Source: Lichenostomus cassidix
Taxonomy: Eukaryota; Chordata; Aves; Passeriformes; Meliphagidae
Direction of reading: 5' to 3'
DNA length: 64,000 nt
NCBI GenBank assembly: GCA_008360975.2
Contig: CM039182.1
Coordinates: 102,021,443 to 102,085,442 of the forward strand
Notes under the pieces: generated by a model
The model's database searches: none
Seen by the model: only the letters and a program-made list of their open reading frames with translations
Told to the model about the DNA's origin: nothing
Shown: positions 48,151-61,187 of the stretch, piece after piece
How the letters are laid out: every line of letters begins with the position of its first letter
Numbering within the stretch: position 1 is the stretch's first letter
Position numbers and translations under genes: made by a program

Positions 48151-51100
48151 TTTAGCGTTAAAAATGTTTAGTAGTGGATATTAATGAGGTGTTCCCCACC
48201 TCCCCTCCCCCCTTTTCTCTACCTTTTCGGATGTTTAAGAAAAAAACCCGAACTACTCAGCTGGCGACATTTACATTTCTGTAGTAACAGCAATTCATTA
48301 GAAAAGTGATACTGGCAGGAAAATGAAAAGTAGTAGCAATGGAGCCCCGGGGGTGGCTGCAGATAGCGCCGAGGCACCGTGCCCCCCCTCTGCCCGGCAG
48401 TGGACAGTGGCGTGGGGGAGCCGGGGGCGATTGGAGCCTGTGGCAATGCGGGGGGCTGGGAGCGCAGGGTGCAATGCAGAACTGGAAGCGCCGAAACTCT
48501 GCATTTTGTGCATAGTTCAGTGCCGGGTGGCCATTTTTCAATTTTTTTTCCTGTCAGGCTCTTGGACCTCCAAAATGCTCATTTGGGACTTGAAAAAACA
48601 TCTCCTCAGGCCCCTCTGTCCTTTTGCTAGGGCTGTTTCAATGCTAAATACTTGCATTTTTGTATTTCAAACGGGTGATCCTTCCTCAAGCTTTAAACCA
48701 TGTTAAGATGTAGCTAACCGTTTGTGAGGAGTATCTTTTCCTCCCCTTCTCTCTGGAGTTTGCATGTTTGTTCCTCTGTTCTTTCCAGGGAAGGATTTAG
48801 TCCCTCGTACGATGGCTGAAATGGTGGCACGCAATTCAGTGTGCTGCCAGATGCTTACCTTCTTTCTGAGTTTGGGATAGGCTCAGGCAGTATTAAAAGC
48901 TTGCTAAGAGGATACTGTTATATGGTTTCCTCCATTTTTGGGTTCTGTTAGAAGCAGTCTAAAAATACTGGATCATCATTTCTCACACTTGTAACTACAA
49001 GACTTTCAAAGAACTGTTCTTAGATATGCACCTTTTTTTTTTCTTCCTTTTTTAACCTTGCAAATTATCAGTCCTGGTACTTAATAGGGAGCTACTCTGG
49101 TATCCTTGTTCTTGCAACTTAAAGGCATCACTATTGATTCTGAATTGAGCAGTTTTTAACATCAAATCCTCATTATCACATAGGGTTGGGTATTTTAACT
49201 TGCTGAAAAGATACCCCCTAATGTTCCTAGAAGCACCCAACCTTTGCCAAGTGCCATAAACACGTGCAGTTTGGGCAAATTTGTCAAGAAAATGGCCTTT
49301 TCTTTGGCTTATTTTTTATTGGGAAACAGATTATCACTGTCTTAGTACTACTTCTGTCCTTCCTGCAGCAGCATTTATTTCAGCATATGAAGTTTCTTTC
49401 AGAGGTAAATGTTAAAGGAGTCCCTTGCTCAAATATTGGTTGCACATTACTGCCCAGAACTAGCTTAGGAAGGCACTTTACTATCTCATGCAACCTTATC
49501 TGCCATTCCACAACTTCATAACAAACCCATTGGAACATGAAATGACCTTGGAAAGGTATCTTTCAATCTGACACGAAGCATTCTCTTAACGGGAAACAGC
49601 ACTGCTCCACGAAGAGCTGATGTTTTCAAATTGATGCTTCTAAACTGATTTTATTTTTTTTAAAGAGGGAAGGGAGATGGGTGGAATATTGAATCGGAAA
49701 GGAAAATATTTTTTTAAAAACAAACCCACTCAGCTGAAGTTTAAGCACCACTCAGCTGAAGAAGGAGGTGTATTAAGAATGTATATATGATAGTGACACT
49801 TAAGTATTGGGTGAAAACAAGTCTTTAATTTTAATCAAAGGAAAACAGCATTTCCTCTGCCAGTTTTGATTTGCTCATTCATAAGATCTTCAAAAGCCCA
49901 AATTATTAGTGGGACTAATTGAAAGCTAGTTGGGTGTGTCAAATGGAGAAAAGAAGTGATGAAGTCTGAAGGAAGCTTTACATTTAGTTGTATTGTTCTT
50001 GACATCATAATGTGATGCTTCTATATGGAAAATATTCCAGGACTTTTTCAGTCCCCAAAATCCTGCTCCTCTGGAAAGGCTGCAAGAGCAGTCAAGGGGG
50101 AGTCTTACAGCTGTCGAGGGAATTAATGGAGGGGGTACCTGGCCAGAAAGCTAAATGGGATTTTGGCCCGAATGCTGGATTTGACACATCAGGCCTTGCA
50201 AAAGAGCGAGGAGTGCTTTCGTGCCCGTGGTGTCTTTACCTCTCAGGAAGATGGTGCCTCCTGTAGAGCAGAGCCGAGTCCCAGCCTCCCACCGTGCTCC
50301 AGCCTCGGGAGCTCAGGGTGTGAGTGCCACCTGCTGGGTGATGAGCCACTGGATATCAATTATAGATCACTTATACATATGCATGTGTGCATTTGTGTTT
50401 ACATACATATGCTGGGTTTATGCGTGTGTTTATTTGCATGCAGGTGTATGGCTTCCCACAGACACGTTCTTGGGTGAACCTAAAAGCTGAAGTTCCTCAC
50501 CTTCTGAGGACTTAGCTTGTGTTTGGTAACACTCAAATAGCACTTGGGATTTTTATTTCAGGGATAAAGGGGAAATTTTGATACTGCTGATGTTTAATGC
50601 TGCCTTTGCTTTGCTGAAGGCAAGTGGGAATTTTCAGCCGTATGTCTCATGGCTCATGGTGTGGTAAGCTCTCACAATGGTCAGAGAGTGGGCTGGAGAG
50701 CTAGACCTGAAATGGAGGCCTAACAAACCAAACTCAGCTTTGTCATGTGTCACTTTCACTTACATGTGAAATCTTCATAGCACTGCTGATTTAATTTTTT
50801 TTTTAATCATAATTCACGTATTTCCAAAAGTTTTATGAGCATCCCATCTGGATACAAAATATGACTTCTCTTCTTAATTTGAATTAACTGAAGATCTATA
50901 GAACTTGCAGAATATTACTGGACTGTTTTTTTTTTCCATTTTAAAGAATACATTTTTCATACTCACTCTCTAACGTTTGCATAGAAGAGTAAAATATAAA
51001 AGTTTGATTCTGTCCTAGAATTGCTGCTGGAGGTGACATGATAAATCCAAATCTGACATCATTCCCAGCAATGGCTTTCCAATTTCTGCTAGTTTCCATC

Positions 51101-54100
51101 TCTCCTAGCCTGCTGGAGCAGGCTGGAATTCTGTTTAAACACCAGTTTGATTCAGCTGGATACAGAATGATATCAATTGCAGCACCAAGACTTGTAGCTG
51201 TTCTGTATTGTACTAAATGTACTAGGGAAATATGCATAGCCCTGTTTTTGGGGTTTTGTTGGACAGCTAACCTTATTAAGGCTTTATTGCTTATTTATTT
51301 TGCGGTGTGCCAGATGAGCCTTTTACCCTGTCTGTGGATTAGGAATGGGTGCAAGCTGAACTGTAAAAGTTTTCAGGAAACTTTCAAAATGCTTTCAGCT
51401 GGAAAACCTATATTGATGTACTCTTGTGATAAATGGATAAAACGCTTCACATGGTTTTGAAAGTGTATTCCACCACTTGAGATCTGTACTCTCGAGAGTG
51501 CATAACAGTCAGGAATGAGTTGATGGAGCAAAAAGCAAGTAGTGTAATTGCAGAGTTCATCTTAAAGTGTGATTCTAGCAGGAAAAAAGGCACCTGCCAT
51601 ATCAAGAGGGATTACAAGATAGGCTTTTGAGGAAGGGGCCCCAATAATAATGCATAACTCAAGTTCACTGTCCTCTAAAACGTTCACAGTTAATTTGATA
51701 CTTGACAAATTGTGATTTCAGTGTCTGGTGAAGAAGCAATTGACCCTAAAATTGCTGCCTGAAGCTGAACCAACGTTTTGAGTTTCATAACCAGTGCCAT
51801 GCAAAAACAGTATATGAAGAGATACAGGGGAAATGCAAAATGTCTCTGTGGTCTTGCTCTTATGTATCTTTCCTCACTCTGACCCAAGCAACTGGCATGT
51901 AGTGTAGGCAGTGGATGCTGCTGCAATGCTCAAAGCAATTTACATCCCATTACTTCGTCCATCCATCCCATTACGGCATATCGGAACTTTCTTTTCCCAC
52001 ACAAACCTTCTGAGCTGATAATAGAAAGCTGCCCCTTATAATGAGTCAAGCTTCATCAACCACCTCCTATTTTCACTCAGAAATGGATCTGCAGTATTGT
52101 CAATGGGCACACTGCTCTCCTGTCCCCTCCCCATTCTAAATAAACCAGTTTAGCAACTCTCCTGCACGAATTCTGCTGGCTCTGAGTCATCCATACATTT
52201 TTGTTTTGTTCCTTTCTCATGTTTTTGCACACCACGTTTCCCGCCATTCCCACCTACTCAACATCTGCTTTTGTGTGACCTCTCCTATCCTCATGAATTC
52301 ATTAATGTTAAGCTTGCTCCATGCCACCATCAAAATCTTGCTTTTCTTAACATAAAGTCCTCTGTTTAGTCAGGTGACTCAATGGCATTTACAGTCCTTG
52401 GGAATACCTTGTAGTCATATCTGCTCCAGTAAAAATGTTCTCCCTGTAATCTCAGCTTCCCTGGCAGAGGTAAAAGACAGGTGATATCTTAAGGGCAATC
52501 TGTAACTACAGTCACACTGACACTAATGGTGCATGGTTGCAGCTCTGGGAAAGGACTGGGGTACACAAGACTGACAAGAGAAATCAGAAATGAAGGCAAA
52601 TCCATATCAATCTCTTTTCCCTTTCCTCTCCAATATTCTTCACATGAAGGTGCTGGAAAGGCTCCTACTGTAATAGCACTCCTACAAAAACAGCAACCAA
52701 AAAAAAAAAAACCTGTTGTTTGCTCGCAAAGTGGTAAATATATGAGCAATCATCATCCTTTTTCTGCAGCCTTTCGTGCTGTCTTATTAATGGGCCGTGA
52801 AGCCTGAGGAGGAGGTAACTCATCAGCCATTATCCACGGGTAGGGGGGAGCTGCAAATTAGTTGGTTGTGCCAGTTTTGTTTTCTTTTTTGACACCAACA
52901 GATAAATTTGCCTTTATACAGCATGGTTTCTGCAGGGATCAAATAGAAACCACATTGGGGCTGTGCTGGTGGCTCACTGCTCTCCTGGGTTGGCTTGAGA
53001 TTTCCGGAGGTGAAAATGCTGCTCTGGCCTCAGGCCCCTTTGCTGGGACCCAGCAGAAGAGGATTGAATTGTGAGGATGACTGTTCCTGAGAACAGTTGG
53101 TTTGGAGAATTTGGATGGTCTGAAACAGGTGAACTGAGAAGATATATATCCCAATCTGTTGGAAGAGACTTTGTGATGGCCTTTGGCTTTTTGGCATCTT
53201 GTTAGCCTTGGCCTGATGATCAATCTGATGGTCACAGAGCTGCTGGGAGATGATGACAGCATTTCCTTCACTGCCTCCTTTCCTTCCACCATAGGCTTCA
53301 GCACTCTCCTTGCCTGCTTGTCTGTGCTCAGGACCTTGTGCACTTCCTGAACTTACACATGCAATTGATTTCTTTAGTCGAAAGAAGAGCACGCTTTTGT
53401 CTGCCCTTATATACACACATGCAGTTTGTTTAGGTTAACCCATAGCAATTGGCATTTTATACCAATCTCTTTGAAGCATTTCCTCTCTAAAGGAATAATA
53501 ATGAAAAAACCCCAACCAAACAGAAAAGTAAAAAAACCCAAATGCTAAATTGGTCGAGTGTTTTGGAACAGTTGCCAAAAGAAATCAATGCTGAGCCTGG
53601 GAAAGCTATAAAATTCTTTCTTGGGCTTTTATTAGTAGGAGAGAAGTGACACACACTGGGTTTGGTCACTCAGACACTGTTCAAAGTCTAAACTGGAAAA
53701 AAAAAGTTACTTCAGCCTGGGTGTTCTTGACAGTTTGCAGATGTGTAAGAGTGTGTAGATACTCAGCTGTGGGGTGGGCTGCAGGCCCCCTTAATTGCAA
53801 AGAATAAATTACAAATCCCCCATCCTTGACTGAGGATTCTGAAACTGAGCAGTCACTGTGGTGGCTTTGCCTTACTTCCTTGCCAAATGTTACATCTCCT
53901 CATCAAGGATTTTGAAATGTCAGCAGTATAAGAGAAAATAATACACATTTTTGTGTATGTGATATTGCACACCTGTTACTGCCTGACAGGGGAGGTACAG
54001 TAGAAGGTTTTTCTTTAAAATACATTTTTTTCCGCCTCACAAAATGTTCCTCATGAGATCAGCCTTGACAGCTCTTTATTAGACTGCAGTTATTATCCTT

Positions 54101-55595
54101 TTATTAACATAGCATCAATATTGTGGGGTTTTTAATTTCTTTTTAGAGTAAATTGGGATGGGGGGAGGTTTATGTCCAGGCCATTTAATGAGTTACCCGA
54201 AACGTTTTTTTAATGCAGACTTAACAGAATGCATTAGTGTTGCGTTGTTCATTGAATCTCAAGAGGTTTTTTTCTTCTTTTTCCCTTCATTTTCCTGCTG
54301 ATGTCTGTAAACATGCTGCAACCATGGACTTCACAAACTGGATGAACGGCTGCCTCCTGGAATATGGATAATTTTGGTGAGTCTGCAAAATGATTTTCAC
54401 TTCTGCTTGCTTGAGAAAGAGGAAGAATGCTATATGTTGGAAGCTGTGCTTGATGAAAGCTAAGGCTGTTTTTTTACACTGTTGGTTTTGTCAAAGCAAC
54501 AGGCAAAGCTTACTGAATTTCAACTTATTTTTGATGGAGTGGTTTCTTTTTCTTATTTTGTTTTATCACTGGCAAAGGTGAAGGAATTAACATGCACTGG
54601 ATTAATTTGAAATAGTGTCATGTTAGGAGATTGAGTGTTATTGTCTTTGTAATAATTTTTAAATTACTTTTTTGTAAGACATACTGTGAAGCAACAGCAT
54701 AGAACATTTTAATTTTTCTTTTCTGGCTTATTCAGTTGTTTCTGCAAATAGTTCAGACAGAAGATGATTAATTCATTGGATGGCTTTTTAGAAAAGCTCT
54801 GTGTCGTTTTCCTTACTGCTCCTAATACTGGTGTTGCCTGCGGTGTGAACTTTTAAGAGATGATGTGTTGATGGTGTGTTTGCATTAAATATTGTAGAAG
54901 AATTTTCCATGAAAAGGTCTTCCATCCCAAGTAGCGTCTGGTGAGATTTCTTTTTTTGAAAATGAAGGAGCATAAAGCTCTGTCAGGGTCATGCTCTCTC
55001 CTTGTGTGCAGATGCCTGACCTGCAGAATATCCATCTGGGAATATCTGCTGTTGCTCCCTGAGGAGGAAGTTTTGGCACTTTGGGCTTTCAATAAAGGTG
55101 ACTGGACAGCTGCAGGGGAAACATTTGCTTTGAATACATCAACCTGGAGATGTGCTCCAGGAGCATGGTTGGAGGTGGTAGTATTTACCCAGTGTTGTCT
55201 GTAGGAGTAAAAAAGCTGCCTCTGAGCACTGACTGGAGGTGGTTGGCAGCTTAGCAGCCTTGGGATTTATCTCTGAGCTATTTAGACCTAGCAGGAGTGA
55301 CTCGTTACTACTAATAGGTTTAATTAGGGAAAACAACTTGCTTCACCTCTCACTTGTGCGGTGACAACCTCACTTGTGCACAGCCTCAAGTTTTGAGGGA
55401 AAAGGCGAGTGTGATTTGGGCATAGGGTTGGCTGCCTGTCCTGTCCCAGGATGATGTGAGTGTTCCTGGTGTGGCGATGGCCCCATCCTGGGTAAGGCGT
55501 GGGAGTGAACGTAGGGCTGGCACTGGCTACTTGCTGACAGATTGTGGCTGGGTTTATCTGCTACACACCCCTTCGGGGGGGAGGGTTGACATTGG
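48151..55595 (+). other. probable first intron of the rightward gene
   Basis: AT-rich non-coding sequence starting right after the island, G/T-leaning on the plus strand. T-runs lie near 49,032, 50,798 and 50,930, and a 13-A run at 52,699-52,711. No coding exon, RNA gene or transposon could be supported. Assignment as intron depends on the inferred plus-strand transcription from 47.2 kb. Confidence 0.45.
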
Positions 55596-55733
55596 CTCTC
55601 TCTCCTTCTCCTCCTTTTTCAGTCTCTGGAGTGTGCGCAATCTGCGTCACCTGCATTCTTGCGCTGGTGCAAAGAGCCTGAGACCAAAAGATGGACCTCA
55701 GACTTAAGAGTTTCTTATTGGGGACCGATGTAG
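55596..55733 (+). other. strong 3' splice site and short open segment
   Basis: Twenty-five uninterrupted pyrimidines (55,596-55,620) are followed directly by AG at 55,621-55,622, a near-ideal acceptor. The sequence after it stays open for 36 codons in the frame starting at 55,623 until TAG at 55,731. The first 60 bases hold three CpGs in CpG-poor DNA. I see no good donor within the next few hundred bases and no poly(A) signal, so an exon end cannot be placed. It may be an alternative or cryptic exon of the gene started at 47.2 kb. Confidence 0.22.
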
Positions 55734-56624
55734 AGAAAATTTGAGATAAAACCTAATATTTTACTTTCAAGCATTTCTGAAGTACTGTTGCTTAATCCTT
55801 TTTATTGATCCATAGCTTATGCCGGAAAGCTGTTGTCTCAGGGCAATTTCCACAGTCCTGGAGGATAATGGCACTAATCACATATCATATGACCTTTCAG
55901 GCAGGATGAACATTTGTTGCACTGCTGCACTCCTCCCTTAGTTCCAGTTATGTCTTTTATTCCTTAGCTGCATGGCTTAGGAGTGCACTTAAGAAGCCTT
56001 CTGCATGACTGGTACACAGTAATTTGGTGACTGAGTAGCAGTAAGGTCTATAAGGTGACTGCTGCTTTGGATTGCTGTCCTTTGATGTGCTAAGGAGCCT
56101 AAAAGAGCAATAGCTTCTGGGCCCAGGAAGCAATGCATATTTACTGTGATGGACACACTGCTCAAAACTTTTTGAGTCTGAAAACTCGCAGCGTGCATTC
56201 CTCATGGCTTTGCTCCAGCATTTATCTTGCTTTTTTGGCCTATTTTGTAATCTACATGAATAATTGGCTCTCATGTTGCACCTATATAAAGAGATGCTGC
56301 TTTGATATCTGGAAATGCAGTAATGAGTGCTGAAGTGCTGCCATCACCATGGCACATCAGGGAAAGTTTGATGTGATCACATGGGTGAGCATTTCCACCC
56401 AAGTTTTATTCTTAGATTTGTTTTTCACTTTCACTCTGATTTGGTTATATTTGAATTTTTGGCAAATGCTGTTAGCGAAGTTAAAATCTGAAACAGCAAT
56501 CTAAATCACAGAGCAAAGTGTACTTTGCATAAACAGATAAATAGCAGAGCTAAAAGTATAAGAAGTGATTTCTTTTCACTGAAAGAGTGACATCATTCCA
56601 AGCTCTTCTTAGTGGGGGAAGGCT

Positions 56625-56865
56625 AAGAAACAGAGGACACCAGTTGAGAGAAGTTCACACTGGTTACAAGGGTACAATGTTTTCACTCTGAGGACAGACA
56701 GCTGGATAGGGGCACAGGTTGCCCGGGAAGGCTGTGCAGTCTCCATCCTTGGGAGTATTCAGGACCTGACTGGGCAAAGCCCTGAGCTGTATCTCACAGC
56801 TGGCCCTACTTGGAGCAGCAGCCTGGAGTCCTAGCCTGAATTATCCTGTGATCCATTAAAAAGCA
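56625..56865 (+). mobile_element. CR1 LINE 3' end, sense, short fragment
   Basis: The plus strand at 56,700-56,830 matches the end of avian CR1. There is a stretch equivalent to CACAGGTTGCCC...GGCTGTG.AGTCTCCATCCTTGG, then an ATTCAGGACCTGACTGG-like segment, then the CTGACCCTGCTTGGAGCAG-like 3' untranslated part. The preceding 70 bases fit the ORF2 tail (TTTTCACTCTGAGG). The terminal octamers are degraded. The copy is strongly 5'-truncated and old. Confidence 0.88.
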
Positions 56866-57289
56866 GTTGAATTTAGAGGGACCTTCATGTTGAGAAAAAA
56901 AGTATAGCAGGAGGAGTAAAGTTGCATGGTCATGGAGGGTGCTGTGGTAACAGCAAGGCTGGTGGTGGCTGCTGCAAGATGAAAAGGGATGTGGCATCTG
57001 ACCAGGCTTGTTCTACAGTGCTGTCTGGGGCTGCCTGTAAATGTTTGTTGCTTTTGGTTTTTAATTGAGCAAAGCAATTAAAGCCTGACACTTGCTGCTT
57101 CTGAAGAAGCTCTATGCTGTTTGTTTTATGCCAATGGTATCTGTATGACTAGTCTCTGAAATTTTGGAAATAATCAGTTGGCTTTTGTTTATATTGGTTG
57201 ACACACCACTTACCTTGTGGGAGGAGACTTCAGGAGAATTAAGTTCTTCATGCAGAAGACTTCCAGTCTTTCACGGATTTTTTGTTTAA
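56866..57289. other. non-coding stretch, nothing recognised
   Basis: Unique-looking sequence with short unsupported frames only. Within the inferred intron. Confidence 0.5.
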
Positions 57290-57350
57290 TGGGGGTATTT
57301 TGGTGGGGGTTTTTCTGGGTTTTTTTGTGGTTTTTTTTTTTTTTTTTTAG
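57290..57350. repeat. G/T-rich tract ending in T18
   Basis: G-runs and T-runs alternate, ending in 18 consecutive T at 57,331-57,348 followed by AG. The pyrimidine run with AG could act as a cryptic acceptor on the plus strand or be the inverted A-tail of a retroposon. Neither has other support. Confidence 0.8.
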
Positions 57351-59049
57351 AGATTGATATATGGCTATTTACAGTCTTTCAAAAATTGTGTGGGAGTTCA
57401 AATAGGAGGTGGATTAAAATCTGTGGGTTGATCAGACTGAACATGTGCCAGCTCCCCAAAGTGATGTAGGTGCTTATGGGTGGTTTTGTGAAGCCAAAGA
57501 GTAATTCTGTAAAGGGGGAGAAGAAAGAAGTGGTCAGGGCACTGACACAACCTTGCAGGGTGAAATAGGTGAATCTGTAAAGAGGAGTGTGGATGTGTCA
57601 GAGATGACCACAGCACCTTTGGAGGCCCAAAGCACTGCTAATGGTTTACACAACCCTCCAAGTGTGTTTTCCTCTGTGTTTTCAGGTAGATGGCCTGCAA
57701 CACTGGAGGTAGTCTGGCAAAAATTTGAAAGCAAACAGAAAATGTACAAAATGCACTATTAGTGGGATATACTTTGTGAATGTGCAAGTGATTGAATTTA
57801 AGTATTTAACCCCATCTCAGTTTTTCTGTTATGTTTCTGGTTTTGGGGTTTTTTTTGCTTGATTTTTGTTTCTCCTGGAAGGGCATTAGTTTAAGTTACA
57901 GATTGATTTTCCTCCCTTGTGTTTGGAAGCAATACAGATGAATATAGAAAGCAACAGTTAGTAACTCCAAATGGGATTTAAAAGGTTTTTGCTCATTATT
58001 GCACTTTTTAAACCACTATTCCATCTGTTTCCACCCACACAGTAAGTGAACTGTCATTCTTGCCAGTCATGCCCCAGCTGTGATGGGATGTGGTCAGTGG
58101 GGGAACTCCTAGCAAGGCCAGAGTTTATTCACTTTCATGTTCTGAGGCTGAAAGCCATCAGGACTATTGCTGTGAGAAACTGAAAGCTTCAGATTTTAGG
58201 CTTAACTTTACCTTGTCTGTAACCACGCTGCTCCATGTGTCAGCACAGTGTCTATTTTCAGAGTTACGTTTGTGTAACTGTAGTGGCTTTGTGTCCACTT
58301 TCCCTCCATCATCAGATACTACACTGGGTAATTTGCCTTTGCTTTTAATTTCTTTTATACATATGCAAAGCCTTTGCATTTGTTCTTCTGTTTTCCCCAT
58401 AGCTGGTTATTTTCAGCTGTTGCATGGATAATAGTGCTGATGAACAAGTATTTAGTCTGACACATAAAAGCATAGCCATAAAGAAAATGAAGCAGGGAAA
58501 ATTACAGTGGCAAAGGTTCCTAAATTATAGTTGTATAGGAAGATTGTGATAAGGAAGTAGTTAAACATTACTATTTAGTCAAACCTACAACTGTGGCTGC
58601 TGCTTCGATTGTCTCCTCCTTTTGCTGACACTTAATTTGTGTGGTTGGTGAGGTACTCTTCCTGCTAATAAACTCCCTGTTTTATTGAACCAGAAGCTTG
58701 TGGAAGTACATGGGTGTGTTCTCCCACATGGTTTTCGGTTGAGTGTCAAACAATTTCTAATTATTTTCAGATTTACTTGTAAAAGAAATGTTAGGTGCTT
58801 GCTACTTGCTACTAGGTGCTTACCCACTGTTAAAAAAAGAAATTAACAAAACCGAGATACAAACCAATCTTCCCATCTGGGAGCACATACGTGTCCAGTT
58901 TAGATACACTGGAAGGCAAACATAACGTAATAGGACTGAACCAGGATATTCACAGACTGAAGTATTAATGTTTGAGCTGGCTGTGTGCTTGCAACTGCTG
59001 GAAAGCCCATGGCTTTTATGGCTGCAGCATGTTTGCTCACCAGCCTCAG
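57351..59049. other. non-coding stretch, nothing recognised
   Basis: AT-rich, G/T-leaning sequence. The longest open frame is 113 codons (58,090-58,431) and has no recognisable family. Within the inferred intron. Confidence 0.5.
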
Positions 59050-59123
59050 CTCTGACAAACAGATGTGATCATCGTCCTGTGCGTGCTCTTCGTGGGGTCG
59101 AGCAGTCACTTGTCAGCGTGGTG
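59050..59123 (+). other. candidate 74-bp exon
   Basis: Bounded by an acceptor-like CTCACCAGCCTCAG ending at 59,049 and a consensus donor GTG|GTGAGT with GT at 59,124-59,125. The segment holds five CpGs, a marked local enrichment in CpG-poor DNA, as expected of constrained or functional sequence. One frame is open through the exon (part of the frame 58,968-59,297). The length is not a multiple of three. The acceptor's pyrimidine tract is weak. The protein segment is not recognisable. An alternative is a small regulatory element. Confidence 0.22.
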
Positions 59124-61164
59124 GTGAGTACAGGACACGATCTCCTAGCAGCAGGGCTCACGTTTGAAGAGCTTTGCTTGGTTTTACAGCATCCCAGCAA
59201 TAATCTGCAAGACCCCAAAGACCAGATTTCATCCACAAGGATGTGGGACCAAGAAAATGTGCTGTTTAGGCCTTCCACAGAAATAAGGAGTGAGTAGGGC
59301 CCTTTAGGGAAAAAGAAAACTTCCACTGATCATCATAGATACTGTATTTTCCCCTCTGGAAATAGCCATTAGGATCTATGTTGGTGGTAGATAATAACTT
59401 CCCCTTGTCTCTCTTCCCAGCCCGTTCATAAAGTGCCCTAAGGCAAGCTGGGTTACTGTGGTTAATTTTGTTTGAACAGGATGGATCACTGTTTGTGAGC
59501 AAAAGGTAGGTTTCTGTGGTAAAGATAACTGCCTTTGTGCTTATCATAACCTTGATGAAGTTATTACCATAGGTTTGTTAGAAAAAGAGTGAGGTAAAGG
59601 CAGTGGCCTGGACTGAACAAAGGTTAAAGCAATCAGTGATAGCTTGGCTGTCAGCAGAATTGATTGCTGGGGATCAGGTCTGAGGCTTTGCACAAGTTTA
59701 CTGTGTGCTTGGCTTCCAGCTGTTTCTGCAAGCATGTCCTCCGACGAGCTAAGGAAGGAAGGGCCAAGGGTTGTCTGCCTGCAATTTCTGCCTTTCTTGC
59801 ACTGTGAGGCCAGTCCCGACTGGGGCCAAAATACTGCAGAGCTGGCAGTTGTTTGTGGTGGAACCTGAGATAAATGCATTTATCCAGTAACCATGAGGCT
59901 GCTCAGTTTGGATCTTGGCAACTGGGCTCTTTTTTTTCTTTTTCTTTCTCACCAGAATAGTTGTACTGAGGTTTGGTGTTGTTGCGTCCTATTTTTAACA
60001 CCAAAGCTCACTTATCTCTAGTTGAATGTGTGGTATGTTTCATTTGAGAGAGGCGGCATTTTATCACATGCCACAAATGAGCCTTCTTGCTAGAGCTAAT
60101 TTGAACCAACTGAAAAAGGATTCTTCCTATTTAAATTTATATGTGCAAAATTTTCATGCAGTTGGAATCAGTACAGTTTATTGTCAAAATAAAGAGATGT
60201 CAGACCTGGTCATAATTCTCTCACCCCAGCTTTATGTCTGTCGTATGGTATTTCAAAAATCCATGTGTGCCTAATTATTTCAAGTATTGTTGGTCTTTTA
60301 CACCAAACTAATGTATCTGTAGAGGAATAAAAATTTCTTTGCAGTTGCATGGTATTAAAGACTGTCCCTTTATGCAGAGATATAATTGCTGGACAGTATA
60401 TCTTTTTGCATTAAGGACAGTCACTGCAGCTGTTTGAGTCCTGTCATGTTTATGCATGAACAGATATTGCAATAGGCTGTAAGAGTTTGCTGCAAGGAGA
60501 GCTTTCATTTTTCAGTCTTGGGAAGTGAGCTCCATCTAGTGTTCAAACGAAAGATTAGACTCCTGTTCCTTTTCTTGAACGCCCTTGCAGCATGGATAAA
60601 GGACACAGAGGAGGAACTGTGATAGGCATTGCTTTCTCTGATGATTATCCAGAATGAGAGTTTTTTCAGTACAGTCAGTATGGGAATGGCAGCCTGAAAC
60701 ACTTCATCTGTTTTACACGTGCACTTGAAGCTAAAATAATCCTTTAATGAAATAGCACATGGATAAGAAGAAATTAAACCAGCATGGCAATGATGTGATC
60801 CTGGAATATTTTGTGGTTAGCTACTATATACACTCTTGCAGTGCTTGATGTGACTTCTTGGAAACCAGCCTGTTTGTCTACCGAAGCAAAACTAGAAAAC
60901 TAATTGTGGCATTCTTTTAAGAAGTAATGAATTTTGAGATGTGTATTGGGTATTAATATTCAGTCAACAGAGTATCTTCTCGTATGTAATGCTTCTCTAA
61001 AGAAGTCTGTGGGATTCCATCCCTTATTTTTATTGTTTTCTCAGTATTGTAATTTTTGTAATATTTAACCCTCCATCGAAGGTGACTTAATTATTTTATT
61101 TAAAAAGATATCACATTCTGAACTCTTTTTAACTAAAATAGAAAAGTGTCTGATATTGGATTTG
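59124..61164. other. non-coding stretch, nothing recognised
   Basis: AT-rich intron-like sequence with short unsupported frames. No repeat or RNA gene recognised. Confidence 0.5.
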
Positions 61165-61187
61165 TTTTTTTTTTTTTTTTTTTTTTT
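61165..61187. repeat. T23 homopolymer
   Basis: Twenty-three consecutive T on the plus strand, the longest homopolymer in the window. Read on the minus strand it is an A-tail, so a minus-strand retroposon could end here, but the adjoining 200 bases (to about 61,380) show no recognisable source gene or SINE. Confidence 0.95.

Noticed and set aside
47050..48184. Long overlapping open frames in the CpG island (333, 250, 188 and 177 codons)
   Set aside because: They overlap on both strands and in several frames and are Ala/Gly/Arg/Pro-rich. The scarcity of A and T removes stop codons, and no protein family is recognisable.
54324..54382. A neat ATG in CAACCATGG context, a 15-codon frame, and a second ATG giving M-D-N-F just before a GTGAGT donor
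   Set aside because: There is no AG acceptor in roughly the 110 bases before it, no CpG island or promoter, and the first frame stops at once. M-D-N-F recalls the start of myosin X, but the next base is wrong for its following Phe and nothing else supports that gene.
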